Shown here piece by piece: positions 6,581 through 14,758 of a stretch of 20,472 nt of DNA. Origin of the DNA: Clostridiales bacterium UBA7001. Lineage in GTDB: Bacteria > Bacillota > Clostridia > TANB77 > CAG-508. Position numbers and translations under genes: made by a program. How positions within the stretch are numbered: the first letter of the stretch is position 1; each line of letters opens with the position of its first letter. The stretch covers positions 1 to 20,472 of the forward strand of contig DJXP01000029.1 in assembly GCA_002449785.1 (NCBI GenBank), written 5' to 3'. The notes beneath the pieces were generated by a model. It searched no databases, was not told the origin of the DNA, and saw only the letters and a list, made by a program, of their open reading frames with translations.

Positions 6581-7561
6581 TTGAATAAAAACAATAAGAA
6601 AAATATGGAAGTATTAAATCCTCAAATTGACTTTATATTTAAAAAGATATTTGGGGAAGATGGTAATGAAAATATTACTAAGGATTTTGTTAGTTCAATA
6701 ATAGGCGAAAAAATAAAGAAACTGGAAATAAAAAATCCTAATTTGTTAAGAGAGAGTATAAACGATAAAGGAGAAGAATTAGATATAAAGGCTGTACTTG
6801 ATAATAATGTTCTTTGCGATATAGAAATACAAGTTGCCAATAATCATGATGATGATAAAAGAATTCTAAATTATTGGTCTAAAATGTATAGGAAATCAAT
6901 TCACAAATCTTTTAAATATAAGCAAATGAAAAAAACAATAGTAATATTTATAACATCTTATGATGTAGATAATTTAAAAGATTTAAAAGAATATAAAACT
7001 AAGTGGAAAATAATAGAGAGTAAGTATAGAAAAACCGTATTGACCGATATTTTTGAGGTTGATATAATAGAATTATCAAAGGCTAAGAGATTAATTAATG
7101 AAAATGCATTTGAAGAAGAAGAAAATTTAAAAAATTGGATTAAATTTTTAATTAACCCAATGGAATTAGGAGGTAAAGAGATGGCTGGGAAAAAAGTAAG
7201 TGTTTATAATGATTTAAGTGAAGAAATTAAGCAAGCATATATAGCTTGGCAGAATATTAACCTTACAGAAGAGGAGAGAGATGTAGCTGAAAGGAAGTAT
7301 ATGGATTTACTTTCACTGGACTATGGGAGAGAATATGAACGAAAACTTGGAAGAAAAATTGGTAGAAAAGAAGGAAGAAAAGAAGGAAGAAAAGAAGGAA
7401 GGAAAGAAGGAAGAGAAGAAGGAAGGAAAGAAGGAAGAGAAGAAGGAAAAAAAGAGAGTCAAATTAGGATAGCAAAAAAAATGCTTGATGAAGGATTTGA
7501 AATATCAACAATAGTTAATATTACTGAATTAACTGAAAAGGAGGTAACAAACATACAATAA
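6581..7561 (+). CDS. Rpn-family / PD-(D/E)XK nuclease-type protein with GRKE repeats
   Basis: The 326-residue protein belongs to the Rpn (recombination-promoting nuclease) or 'PD-(D/E)XK transposase-like' group. The N terminus has NPQIDFIFKKIFG, typical of the family, followed by the catalytic core LDIKAVLD then CDIEIQ: Asp68, Glu82 and Gln84 with this start. Relatives nick DNA and raise RecA-independent recombination; whether this one does is unknown. Residues 261-292 are eight near-identical GRKE/GREE units, a highly charged, probably helical segment common in clostridial copies, ending in a short helix (KMLDEGFEISTIV). TTG 6581 is chosen because AAAGGAG (6567-6573) sits seven bases ahead of it; the in-frame ATG at 6575 is one base from that site and ATG 6533 lacks one. 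It occupies the place where smc is often found. Confidence 0.85.
   Translation: MNKNNKKNMEVLNPQIDFIFKKIFGEDGNENITKDFVSSIIGEKIKKLEIKNPNLLRESINDKGEELDIKAVLDNNVLCDIEIQVANNHDDDKRILNYWSKMYRKSIHKSFKYKQMKKTIVIFITSYDVDNLKDLKEYKTKWKIIESKYRKTVLTDIFEVDIIELSKAKRLINENAFEEEENLKNWIKFLINPMELGGKEMAGKKVSVYNDLSEEIKQAYIAWQNINLTEEERDVAERKYMDLLSLDYGREYERKLGRKIGRKEGRKEGRKEGRKEGREEGRKEGREEGKKESQIRIAKKMLDEGFEISTIVNITELTEKEVTNIQ
7361..7456 (+). repeat. Eight tandem 12-bp units coding GRKE/GREE
   Basis: Units of GGAAGAAAAGAA and close variants run head to tail from 7361 to 7456, with a diverged ninth unit at 7349-7360. The strand is almost pure purine. Each unit is four codons, so changes in copy number would keep the frame. 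It is part of the Rpn-family gene, not a CRISPR array. Confidence 0.9.
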
Positions 7562-7618
7562 AAAGTGTTAAAGAATTACTAATCGTATAAAATCTTTTTA
7601 ATAGTTAATACTATTCTT

Positions 7619-8455
7619 ATGAATATGATTAATGTTTTTTATGAAATAATAATTATAATAATAGGATGCTTATTTGCCTCTTTTGGTATATCATGCTTGT
7701 TACTACCAAATCAATTATCTAGTGGTGGTTTTTCTGGAATAGCAACAATTCTCTATTATTATTTTAATATTCAGATGGGAACAACAATATTAATACTTAA
7801 TATTCCACTTTTTTTTTGGGCCTTTTTAAAGAATGGATGGAAATTTACTTTAAAAACAGTTTTCGCAACTTTTTTATATTCTATTTTTATAGACATTTTT
7901 GAAGTGATTAATATAGATTTATCAGATAAATTACTTGCAAGTATATATGGTGGTATTTTTGTTGGAATAGGATTAGCATTAGTATTTAAAACAAATACTT
8001 CAACAGGTGGCACAGATTTAATTGCACATATTGCACAAAACTATACTATAAATATGAAAATGAGTAGTATTATAGTTATTATTGATGCTATAATAGTGTT
8101 TTCAAATGTTATTGCTTTGGGCAATTTAGAAATAGGTTTATATTCTTCAATTGCAATTTTCATAATTGGAAAAATGATAGATGTTGTTTTTGAAGGAATT
8201 AATTTTTGTAAAATAATATACATTATTTCAGATAAATATGATGAAATAAATAATGTTTTAAATTTAACATTAAAAAAAGGAGCAACAAAGATATATGGGA
8301 GAGGTAGTTATAGTAACAAAGAGAAAATTGTTATTATGTGTGTTACAAAGAGGAGAGATATTGAACAAATAAAAACAATCTCTAAAAAGATTGATTCTAA
8401 CTCTTTTATTATTGTAACAGATGCAAGAGAAGTATATGGATTGGGATTTAAATAA
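7619..8455 (+). CDS. YitT-family membrane protein with C-terminal DUF2179 domain
   Basis: This 278-residue protein has five or six hydrophobic helices in residues 1-195 and a soluble tail. The family marks are LLPNQLSSGGFSGIA after the first helix and the internal partner NTSTGGTDLIAHI near residue 125, then DVVFEGIN. The C-terminal 75 residues (KIIYIISDKYDEI to the end, with GRGSYSNKEK) match the DUF2179 cytoplasmic domain. YitT proteins are widespread in Firmicutes and their transport substrate is not established. The start at ATG 7619 is followed by a second ATG at 7625. Neither has a recognisable ribosome site, which is odd here and suggests weak or leaderless translation. It converges with two XRE genes, and its terminator overlaps the end of the nearer one. 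Confidence 0.92.
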   Translation: MNMINVFYEIIIIIIGCLFASFGISCLLLPNQLSSGGFSGIATILYYYFNIQMGTTILILNIPLFFWAFLKNGWKFTLKTVFATFLYSIFIDIFEVINIDLSDKLLASIYGGIFVGIGLALVFKTNTSTGGTDLIAHIAQNYTINMKMSSIIVIIDAIIVFSNVIALGNLEIGLYSSIAIFIIGKMIDVVFEGINFCKIIYIISDKYDEINNVLNLTLKKGATKIYGRGSYSNKEKIVIMCVTKRRDIEQIKTISKKIDSNSFIIVTDAREVYGLGFK

Positions 8456-8456
8456 T

Positions 8457-8491
8457 AAATTTTCCTTGGGTTAGTGGAAATTTCTTTTTTT
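8457..8491 (+). terminator. Probable terminator of the YitT gene
   Basis: AAATTTTCC (8457-8465) pairs with GGAAATTT (8476-8483) with one bulged base, followed by a run of seven T residues to 8491. The right half lies inside the 3' end of the converging XRE gene. Confidence 0.55.
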
Positions 8492-8698
8492 ATGAGGTAA
8501 TTTAATTTTTGTTTCTTTGACAATATAATCAATACTTGTATTATATATGCGAGAAAGATTTATTAATATAGAAAGTGGAATATCTAAATTAGAATTCTCG
8601 TATTTTATATATAGTTCTCTTGAAATACCTAAAATTTGAGCTATCTTTTCTTCAGTATAATTTTTTTCAGTTCTTAATAATTTTAATCTATTATTCAT
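8471..8698 (-). CDS. Small XRE-family transcriptional regulator (copy A)
   Basis: A 75-residue protein that is almost entirely one helix-turn-helix domain of the Cro/XRE type. Helices are visible as LKLLRTEKNYTEEKIAQILG (residues 5-24), the recognition helix ISRELYIKYEN, and a closing segment ending NTSIDYIV. The tail is short and basic. AAAAGGAG nine bases before the ATG gives a good ribosome site. It shares the NTSIDYIV-ET ending and layout with the gene 70 bases upstream, so the two are paralogues from a tandem duplication or a shared mobile origin. It has no effector or sensing domain, so it probably acts as a DNA-binding dimer on its own or neighbouring promoters. The target is not known. 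Confidence 0.9.
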   Translation of the reverse strand: MNNRLKLLRTEKNYTEEKIAQILGISRELYIKYENSNLDIPLSILINLSRIYNTSIDYIVKETKIKLPHKKRNFH

Positions 8699-8728
8699 GT
8701 ATGTAAACTCCTTTTAAATATTAATTAA

Positions 8729-8757
8729 ATTATATATATTTAAAATAAAATTTACAA
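8729..8757 (-). promoter_or_regulatory. Promoter of XRE copy A, with adjacent AATAC/GTATT repeat
   Basis: On the minus strand TTGTAA (8752-8757) and TATAAT (8729-8734) have a 17-bp spacer. The inverted repeat AATACGGTATT at 8756-8766 overlaps the upstream edge of the -35 box. Its half-site matches the half-sites upstream of copy B, suggesting shared operators. Confidence 0.55.
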
Positions 8758-8768
8758 TACGGTATTTT

Positions 8769-8993
8769 TTATTTAGAATCAGGATATCTATCAATAATAT
8801 CTGTCTCACCAACAATGTAATCTATGCTTGTATTATAAAATTTTGCTAAAATACATAGCAAGTCGACTGGTATATCTCTTTTTCCAGTTTCATATAAACT
8901 ATATTGTGGTCTAGATATTTTTAAAATTTTAGAAATAGATTCTTGAGATAAATCATTATCTTCTCTTAAATCTTTTAACCTTTTTAAATACAT
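8769..8993 (-). CDS. Small XRE-family transcriptional regulator (copy B)
   Basis: A 74-residue Cro/XRE helix-turn-helix protein. The domain reads LKDLREDNDLSQESISKILK (residues 6-25), a recognition helix around ISRPQYSLYETGKRDIP, and the closing NTSIDYIVGETD. This copy is closer to the family norm than copy A: it keeps the Y-E-x-G-x-R-x-I-P pattern that copy A has as YENSNLDIP. AAGGGG precedes the ATG. Copy A lies 70 bases downstream on the same strand with its own promoter. The gene is divergent from the OGG glycosylase across a 245-bp region that holds operator-like repeats, so autoregulation, and possibly control of the glycosylase operon, is plausible but unproven. Confidence 0.9.
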   Translation of the reverse strand: MYLKRLKDLREDNDLSQESISKILKISRPQYSLYETGKRDIPVDLLCILAKFYNTSIDYIVGETDIIDRYPDSK

Positions 8994-9012
8994 TTTTAAC
9001 CCCTTAAAATAA

Positions 9013-9041
9013 TATATAAATAAATTCTATCATGTATTCAA
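9013..9041 (-). promoter_or_regulatory. Promoter of XRE copy B
   Basis: On the minus strand TTGAAT (9036-9041) and TATATA (9013-9018) are 17 bp apart. The -35 box lies within the first of two operator-like repeats. Confidence 0.45.
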
Positions 9042-9074
9042 ATAAATACCTTTAAGGTGTATGCATTTAAATAC
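9034..9074. promoter_or_regulatory. Two operator-like 16-mers between XRE copy B and OGG gene
   Basis: The 16-mers at 9034-9049 and 9059-9074 share the pattern GTATnCAnnTAAATAC, and each is bounded by GTAT and ATAC as an inverted repeat. They are 25 bp centre to centre, about two and a half helical turns. The first covers the -35 box of XRE copy B. This layout fits a repressor that controls its own gene. The rest of the 8994-9238 gap is AT-rich with no other feature I can support. Confidence 0.45.
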
Positions 9075-9238
9075 AATTGCTGTTATAAAATATCGCATTT
9101 AATTTAATAAATTATCTTAGTAATTTACATAAAAATCAATATATATTCATTCCTAAAAACACCATTGATTATTTATGAAAAATATAATAAAATATTAAAT
9201 AAATTTATTGAAATTTTGTTATAATTAAGGAATAAGAA

Positions 9239-10135
9239 ATGGAAAAGTTTGTATTAAAAAATCCAGATTCATTTAATTTAGAACATATATTTGAATGTGG
9301 ACAATGCTTTAGATGGAATAGAATAGATAATAATAAATATATTGGTATAATAAAAAATGCTGTCATTCAAGTGGAAAAAAATGAATCAGATTATATTTTT
9401 ACTGGTGAAATTATTTCAAATACAAATAGTAAAAACGATATTCTAAGTTTTGATAGTATTATTAAATATTATTTCGATTTAGATACAAATTATTCATTAT
9501 ATAAAGAAAAATTATCTAAAATAGATAAATATTTAGAGCAAAGTATAAAATTTGGTGAAGGAATTAGAATTTTAAAACAAGATTTGTGGGAATGTATCAT
9601 TTCATTTATTATTTCTGCAAATAATAATATTCCTAGAATTAAGAAAATAATAGAAAAAATATGTTATAATTATGGAGAAAAAATAGTATTTAATGGAAAT
9701 GATTATTACTCATTCCCATTACCAGAAGCTCTTTCAAAAGCAACAGTTGATGATTTAAGAACTTTAGGATTAGGATTTAGAGACCAAAGAGTATATAATA
9801 CGACTAAAAAAATTTTATCTAAAGAAGTTGATTTATGTGCTATAAAAAATATGAATAGTACAGAAAAAATGAGAGAAGAACTTTTGAAGTTAGATGGAGT
9901 AGGACCAAAAGTTGCTGATTGCATTTTACTCTTTGCATTAAAAAGATTAGATGTTTTTCCAATAGATGTTTGGGTTAGAAGAGTAATGAATGATTTATAT
10001 ATTCATAATGAAAACGAAGAAAAGGTAAATAAAAAAGAACTTAAAGAGTTGGCAGAAAGCAAATTTTCAGGCCTTTCAGGAATTGCTCAACAATATTTAT
10101 TTTATTGGAAAAGAGAAGAAGGAAAAGGTGCATAA
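9239..10135 (+). CDS. 8-oxoguanine DNA glycosylase/AP lyase, OGG1 type
   Basis: This enzyme removes oxidised guanine and cuts the abasic site by beta-elimination. The 298 residues match the OGG1-like branch of the helix-hairpin-helix glycosylases. The OGG N-terminal domain has FECGQCFRW (residues 18-26). The catalytic core has ISFIISANNNIPRIKKIIE (121-139) and GLGFRDQRVY, then the hairpin LDGVGPKVADC with catalytic Lys224, followed by PIDVWVRRVM with catalytic Asp243. Both active-site residues are present, so it should be bifunctional. AAGG nine bases before ATG 9239 is a modest ribosome site, and TATAAT at 9220-9225 lacks a good -35. It begins the forward run of repair and cell-wall genes and is followed after 20 bases by the transglutaminase-like gene. 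Confidence 0.93.
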   Translation: MEKFVLKNPDSFNLEHIFECGQCFRWNRIDNNKYIGIIKNAVIQVEKNESDYIFTGEIISNTNSKNDILSFDSIIKYYFDLDTNYSLYKEKLSKIDKYLEQSIKFGEGIRILKQDLWECIISFIISANNNIPRIKKIIEKICYNYGEKIVFNGNDYYSFPLPEALSKATVDDLRTLGLGFRDQRVYNTTKKILSKEVDLCAIKNMNSTEKMREELLKLDGVGPKVADCILLFALKRLDVFPIDVWVRRVMNDLYIHNENEEKVNKKELKELAESKFSGLSGIAQQYLFYWKREEGKGA

Positions 10136-10155
10136 AAAATATAGTAGGAGTTTTT

Positions 10156-11391
10156 ATGAGAAATTTTGTAGATAATTTTATTAATTTCATATTAGTTTTA
10201 TTAAGTATTGTAATAATTACTGTAACTGCATATTTTTGTTTAGATGTTTTTGGAATTATTCAAGTGCCTGAAAAATATAGTCTAGCAAATATTTTTTATT
10301 CTCAAATTGAAGTAATTGCTGTAGGAAAAATTGCATCAGTAGAAAATATTATTGAAAATTCTAATATAGTAAATAATACAAGAAATATTGTAAAAGAAGA
10401 TGATGATACATCTGTTATAGAGGGGGAAGCTGAAAAATCTACCAATAGTGGTGATGTTTTAAAAAGATTACAAGAATTAGAAGAAAAAAATAAAAATAAT
10501 GAAGTACGCGAAAATGTAGATGTTAATGACCCTAAAAAATTATATTACTCTCAGCTAGATGTATATGGAAAAATAATATATGATGAATTATATATGAATA
10601 AAGATAAATTAAAAACAGGTACATATACAGCTGATTTCAATACTAGGTTTAATGACTTATTACATGAAGAAACAGGAATGGATACTTTAAACGATTCTTT
10701 TCAATTAGCTATAAATGCTTTAACTTTTGATAATCCAGACTTATTTTATATAGATGTTACAAAAATATATTTACTTACAGAAATTACAACTAGAGCTTTT
10801 TCAAAGACTTACAGAGTTTCAATAGGTGGAAATGGTGGTAACTATTTATTTAGTAATTTTACTGGTGAAAACTCTGTAGAAAAAGCAATAAATGATATGG
10901 AAAGTATACGAAAAACATTAGTAGACGAATGCTATGGAAAAGATACAGCGGAACAACTAAAAATAGTTCACGATTATATTGTGGATAATACAGAATATGA
11001 TTTAAATGCAGGAAATAATGTATATAATGCTTATGGTGCATTAATTGATGGAAAATGTGTATGTGAAGGTTATGCAAGAGCATATAAATATGTTTTAGAT
11101 GAATTAAAAATACCATGTATTATTGCCTGTGGTATAGGAAGAAATAGTGTTGGTACAACAGAAAGTCATGCATGGAATTATGTTTATTTAGATAATAAAT
11201 GGTATGCAATAGATACTACATGGGATGACCCAATTATTACAGGCGCAGTGGGTGGAGTAATAACAGGTCAAAGAAGATATACATATTTCCTAAAAGGTTC
11301 AGAATCAATTTTTGCAGATCATTTTGAAGATGGCAATATTGTAGGAAGTTATAATTTTAAATATCCTAAGATAAGTGAAAAAGATTATTAA
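10156..11391 (+). CDS. Membrane-anchored transglutaminase-like protein
   Basis: A 411-residue protein with one N-terminal transmembrane helix (about residues 9-33) and an extracytoplasmic remainder. A Glu/Asn/Lys-rich linker with a short coiled-coil-like stretch (VLKRLQELEEKNKN, 101-114) leads to the C-terminal transglutaminase-like domain. The papain-type triad is visible: Cys303 in GKCVCEGYARAY, His338 in ESHAWNYV, and Asp353 in WYAIDTTWDDP. Bacterial members act as proteases, peptidases or cross-linking enzymes at the cell surface; the substrate here is unknown. ATG 10156 is chosen because TAGGAG lies just upstream, whereas the in-frame ATG at 10105 lies inside the glycosylase gene and would add a basic extension. 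A strong terminator follows immediately after the stop. Confidence 0.9.
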   Translation: MRNFVDNFINFILVLLSIVIITVTAYFCLDVFGIIQVPEKYSLANIFYSQIEVIAVGKIASVENIIENSNIVNNTRNIVKEDDDTSVIEGEAEKSTNSGDVLKRLQELEEKNKNNEVRENVDVNDPKKLYYSQLDVYGKIIYDELYMNKDKLKTGTYTADFNTRFNDLLHEETGMDTLNDSFQLAINALTFDNPDLFYIDVTKIYLLTEITTRAFSKTYRVSIGGNGGNYLFSNFTGENSVEKAINDMESIRKTLVDECYGKDTAEQLKIVHDYIVDNTEYDLNAGNNVYNAYGALIDGKCVCEGYARAYKYVLDELKIPCIIACGIGRNSVGTTESHAWNYVYLDNKWYAIDTTWDDPIITGAVGGVITGQRRYTYFLKGSESIFADHFEDGNIVGSYNFKYPKISEKDY

Positions 11392-11430
11392 AAAAGTAGT
11401 AAAGTGTAGCATACTCTGCACTGCTTTTTT
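11390..11430 (+). terminator. Terminator after the transglutaminase-like gene
   Basis: AAAAAAGTAGT (11390-11400) pairs with 11420-11430 (ACTGCTTTTTT), one pair being G-U, around a loop with a smaller internal hairpin. It ends 22 bases before addB, leaving no room for a separate addB promoter, so some read-through or a promoter inside the upstream gene is needed. Confidence 0.75.
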
Positions 11431-11452
11431 ATAGAAAAGGAAAGAAAAATAT

Positions 11453-14400
11453 ATGAAGCTAAATATTATTTATGGTAGAAGTGGTACGGGTAAAAGTGAA
11501 TATATATATAAAGATATTTCTCAGAAAATGAGTAATAATAAGGTTTTTTTAATTGTTCCCGAACAGAGTAATCTTTCTGCTGAAAAAAATCTTTTTGACA
11601 TTACAAATAAAACTAGTTTGATTAATGCTGAAGTATTAACAATGAGTAGAATGGCATATCGTGTCGCAAATGAAGTTGGAGAAAACATTCCACATCTATC
11701 AAAAGCTGGCAAAGATATGCTTATTTTCGATTTATTAAATAAAGAAAAAAGCAATCTTAACTTTTTAGGAAAATCAGAGAAAAATATTGAAGTTGTAGAT
11801 AGAATGCTGACTGAACTAAAAAAGCATAATGTAAGTTTAGATTTATTAAAAAATACTAATATAGAGAATCAATATACTAATTTAAAAGTAAAAGATATAA
11901 TTACAATATATGAAAAATATGAAGAAAAACTAAAAAACAATTATATAGATGAAAATGATGTATTATCTATTTTATGTGAAAATTTAGATAAAACAAATAT
12001 GTTTAATGATGTAATAATTTATATTGATGATTTTTTAGGATTTACTAAACAAGAATATAATGTTTTTGAAAAACTATTAAATAAATGTTTAGAAATAAAT
12101 GTTACTATACCAACAGATAATTTGAATGTAGGAGAAATGAATGACATTTTCTACTTTAATAAGAAGTTTGCTAATGAATTAATTAAAATTGCTGAACAAA
12201 ATTCTTGTGAGGTTAATACGTATGAACTAAAAGAAACACATAGATTTAAAAGTGAAGAGCTCAAATTTTTAGAGAATAACTTTGAAAGATATAATGCAAA
12301 ATATAATCATAATGTAGAAAATATTAATTTGTTTTTAGCTAATAATCCGTATTCTGAAATTGAAAGAGTAGGGAAACGTATCCACAATTTGGTTAAAAAT
12401 AGTGGATACAGATACAACGAAATTGGCATAATTGCGGAAGATACACAAAAATATTCCGAGGATTTAAAAGCTATTTTTAATAAATATGATATTCCTTTAT
12501 TTGTTGATGAGAAAAAAGAATTAAATCAGAATTTATTAATAAAATTTATCATAGCAATATTAGACATTTTCGCTAATAATTGGTCATATGAAGCTGTTTT
12601 TAATTATTTAAAAATAGGGTTATTAGATTTGGATGAAAATGATGTTTTTGTTCTTGAGAATTATTGCAGAAAATGGGGAATTAAAGGTAAAAAATGGTAT
12701 GCAAATGAATTCTCATATGAAGATATTAATGATAAACAAGAAAAACTTGAAAACATTAGAAAACAAATTGTTAGTCCATTATTAAAGTTTAAAGAAAATA
12801 TATCTAATAACAAATCTGCAACTCAAATTACAAAAGAAATATATAGCTTTTTAGCAAATAATAATATTATTAAAAATTTAGATAAAAAGATTTTATCTTA
12901 TAATAGCCCAGAAATATCTGATGAATATAATACAAGTTATAAGCTTCTTATAAGTGTATTAGAAGACATATGTTTGATTTTTAAAGATGAAAAGATGTCA
13001 TTTGATTATTATAAAAATATATTACAAGTTGGGCTTACCTCATCAGAGCTTGGTAAAATACCAGCAACTCAAGATCAAGTTGTTTTTGGAGATACAGAAA
13101 GAACAAGAAGTAATAAATTGAAGGTTTTATTTGTGATAGGTATAAATGACGGATATTTTCCTAAAGTAAATAAACAAGAAGGATATTTAAATGATGAGGA
13201 TAGAGTCCTTTTAAAAGATAGGGGAATAGAACTCGCGAAGAATTCTGTTGAAAGTTTATATGAAGAACAGTTTAATATTTATAGAACACTTACTACACCA
13301 GAATGTAAGCTTTATTTATCATACTCATCTTCTGAAAAAGATGGAGCAAGTATTAGACCTTCACTTTTAATAAAGAAGATAAAAAGATGGTTTCCAAATT
13401 TAATAGAAGAAAGTGATATAATATCTGAAAAATATGAAATAACTAATGAAAAAGCAACATTTGAAGAGGCACTAAATGTTTATAGAAAATATTTAGATGG
13501 TGAGGAAATAGATGAAAATTGGCAAAATATTTTAATATATTTTTTTAATAAAGATAAGAAAAAATTTTTACAATCTATATCTGGTGCCAATTATTCAAAT
13601 AAAGCAGAAATTTTAAATAAACAAAATATAGAAAAATTATATGGAAATATTTTAAAAACTAGTGTTTCGAGACTTGAAGCATATAGAAGGTGTCCATTCT
13701 CATTTCACTTAAAATATGGTTTGAAATTAAAGAAAAGGGAAGAACTTAAAATTGAAGCAATAGATACTGGTTCATTTATGCATGAAGTAATAGATTTATT
13801 TTTTAAAGAAATTGAAAATAGGCAAATAAATATTAAAGAAATTGATGATGATCAAGTTTTCGACATTGTAAGTCAAATTATTAGTGAACTTTTAGAAACA
13901 AGTAAGTACTATATTTTTACAAGTTCAGCAAAATACAGATTATTAACTAGGAGACTAAAGAAAGTTGTTTATCAATCTATTTTATATATTGTTTATTCTT
14001 TAAAATACAGTGATTACAGTATTTTAGGAACAGAAATAGAATTTAGTAATAACGGTAAATTTAAAACAATAAATCTTGATGTTGATGGTAAAAAAATTGA
14101 AATTACAGGTAAAATAGATAGATTAGATGTTGCAAAACTCGCGGATAATCAATATGTTAGAATTATTGATTATAAATCTTCAAGTAAAGATTTAGATTTA
14201 AATCAAGTTGAACTTGGACTTCAAATTCAGCTTATAACATATTTGGATGCAGTATGTGACCAAACAGATTTTGAAGCTAGTGGAGTTTTATATATGGGAC
14301 TTATAGATAATGTAGTTAAAGATGCCAAAAATATGACCGAAGAAGAAATAGAAAGAAGTATAAGAAATAATTTTAGAATGAAGGGGTTAGTTTTAGCTGA

Positions 14401-14698
14401 TGTGTCTGTAATAAAAATGATGGATAATAAATTACAAACAGGTCAGTCTGATATTATACCTGTATATCTTACAAAAGATGGTTCAGTTAGTGAAAAGAGA
14501 TCTAGTGTAATATCAAAAGAAAATTTTGATAATCTAAAAAAACAGGTAAAACAAATAATTAGAGATATTTCTAAAGAAATATTAATGGGAAAGATAGATA
14601 TAGAACCATATAGTTATAATCAGAAAACTGGTTGTGACTATTGTGAGTACAAATCGATATGTCTCTTTGGGGACGTTGCTAATGCTGTTAGGCTTTAG
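11453..14698 (+). CDS. addB: Helicase-exonuclease AddAB, subunit AddB
   Basis: AddB is half of the AddAB complex, which processes double-strand breaks for RecA-dependent repair and recognises Chi-like sites. The 1081-residue protein has the Walker A motif GRSGTGKS at residues 8-15 and the typical AddB start. The C-terminal nuclease domain has GKIDR (Asp889) and IDYKSS (Asp906, Lys908). The iron-sulphur cluster is complete: Cys747 in YRRCPF, then Cys1061, Cys1064 and Cys1070 in GCDYCEYKSIC, with the x2/x5 spacing usual for AddB. AAAAGG precedes ATG 11453. The usual partner addA is not next to it: alr follows after 60 bases. The last codons lie in an unusually GC-rich patch, and the final GDVANAVRL does not look like the normal AddB end. 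Confidence 0.96.
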   Translation: MKLNIIYGRSGTGKSEYIYKDISQKMSNNKVFLIVPEQSNLSAEKNLFDITNKTSLINAEVLTMSRMAYRVANEVGENIPHLSKAGKDMLIFDLLNKEKSNLNFLGKSEKNIEVVDRMLTELKKHNVSLDLLKNTNIENQYTNLKVKDIITIYEKYEEKLKNNYIDENDVLSILCENLDKTNMFNDVIIYIDDFLGFTKQEYNVFEKLLNKCLEINVTIPTDNLNVGEMNDIFYFNKKFANELIKIAEQNSCEVNTYELKETHRFKSEELKFLENNFERYNAKYNHNVENINLFLANNPYSEIERVGKRIHNLVKNSGYRYNEIGIIAEDTQKYSEDLKAIFNKYDIPLFVDEKKELNQNLLIKFIIAILDIFANNWSYEAVFNYLKIGLLDLDENDVFVLENYCRKWGIKGKKWYANEFSYEDINDKQEKLENIRKQIVSPLLKFKENISNNKSATQITKEIYSFLANNNIIKNLDKKILSYNSPEISDEYNTSYKLLISVLEDICLIFKDEKMSFDYYKNILQVGLTSSELGKIPATQDQVVFGDTERTRSNKLKVLFVIGINDGYFPKVNKQEGYLNDEDRVLLKDRGIELAKNSVESLYEEQFNIYRTLTTPECKLYLSYSSSEKDGASIRPSLLIKKIKRWFPNLIEESDIISEKYEITNEKATFEEALNVYRKYLDGEEIDENWQNILIYFFNKDKKKFLQSISGANYSNKAEILNKQNIEKLYGNILKTSVSRLEAYRRCPFSFHLKYGLKLKKREELKIEAIDTGSFMHEVIDLFFKEIENRQINIKEIDDDQVFDIVSQIISELLETSKYYIFTSSAKYRLLTRRLKKVVYQSILYIVYSLKYSDYSILGTEIEFSNNGKFKTINLDVDGKKIEITGKIDRLDVAKLADNQYVRIIDYKSSSKDLDLNQVELGLQIQLITYLDAVCDQTDFEASGVLYMGLIDNVVKDAKNMTEEEIERSIRNNFRMKGLVLADVSVIKMMDNKLQTGQSDIIPVYLTKDGSVSEKRSSVISKENFDNLKKQVKQIIRDISKEILMGKIDIEPYSYNQKTGCDYCEYKSICLFGDVANAVRL

Positions 14699-14740
14699 CC
14701 GTCACATCATCAGTATGCCGTAGCTTTCTTAAAGGGACAT
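14659..14740 (+). other. GC-rich structured patch at the addB/alr junction
   Basis: Bases 14661-14740 are about 49% G+C by hand count, against roughly a quarter in the neighbouring sequence. ATGTCTCTTT (14659-14668) pairs with AAAGGGACAT (14731-14740) with one G-U, enclosing smaller self-complementary pieces such as GGCTTTAGCC (14691-14700) and a repeated GCCGT. It covers the last 13 codons of addB and most of the gap to alr. No T tract follows, so it is not an ordinary terminator. It could be a structured RNA element or a short insertion. Confidence 0.45.
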
Positions 14741-14758
14741 TGAAAGGAGAGATGTAAA

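Noticed and set aside
7349..7456. Regularly spaced short repeats resembling a CRISPR-like array
   Set aside because: Units are 12 bp, contiguous, without spacers, and in frame as GRKE codons within a protein gene.
8471..8993. XRE pair as part of a prophage or toxin-antitoxin module
   Set aside because: No integrase, phage structural gene, toxin or attachment repeats are visible nearby.
9121..9225. Sigma-A promoter for the OGG gene
   Set aside because: TATAAT occurs at 9183-9188 and 9220-9225 but neither has a -35 box at correct spacing, so I could not support a specific promoter.
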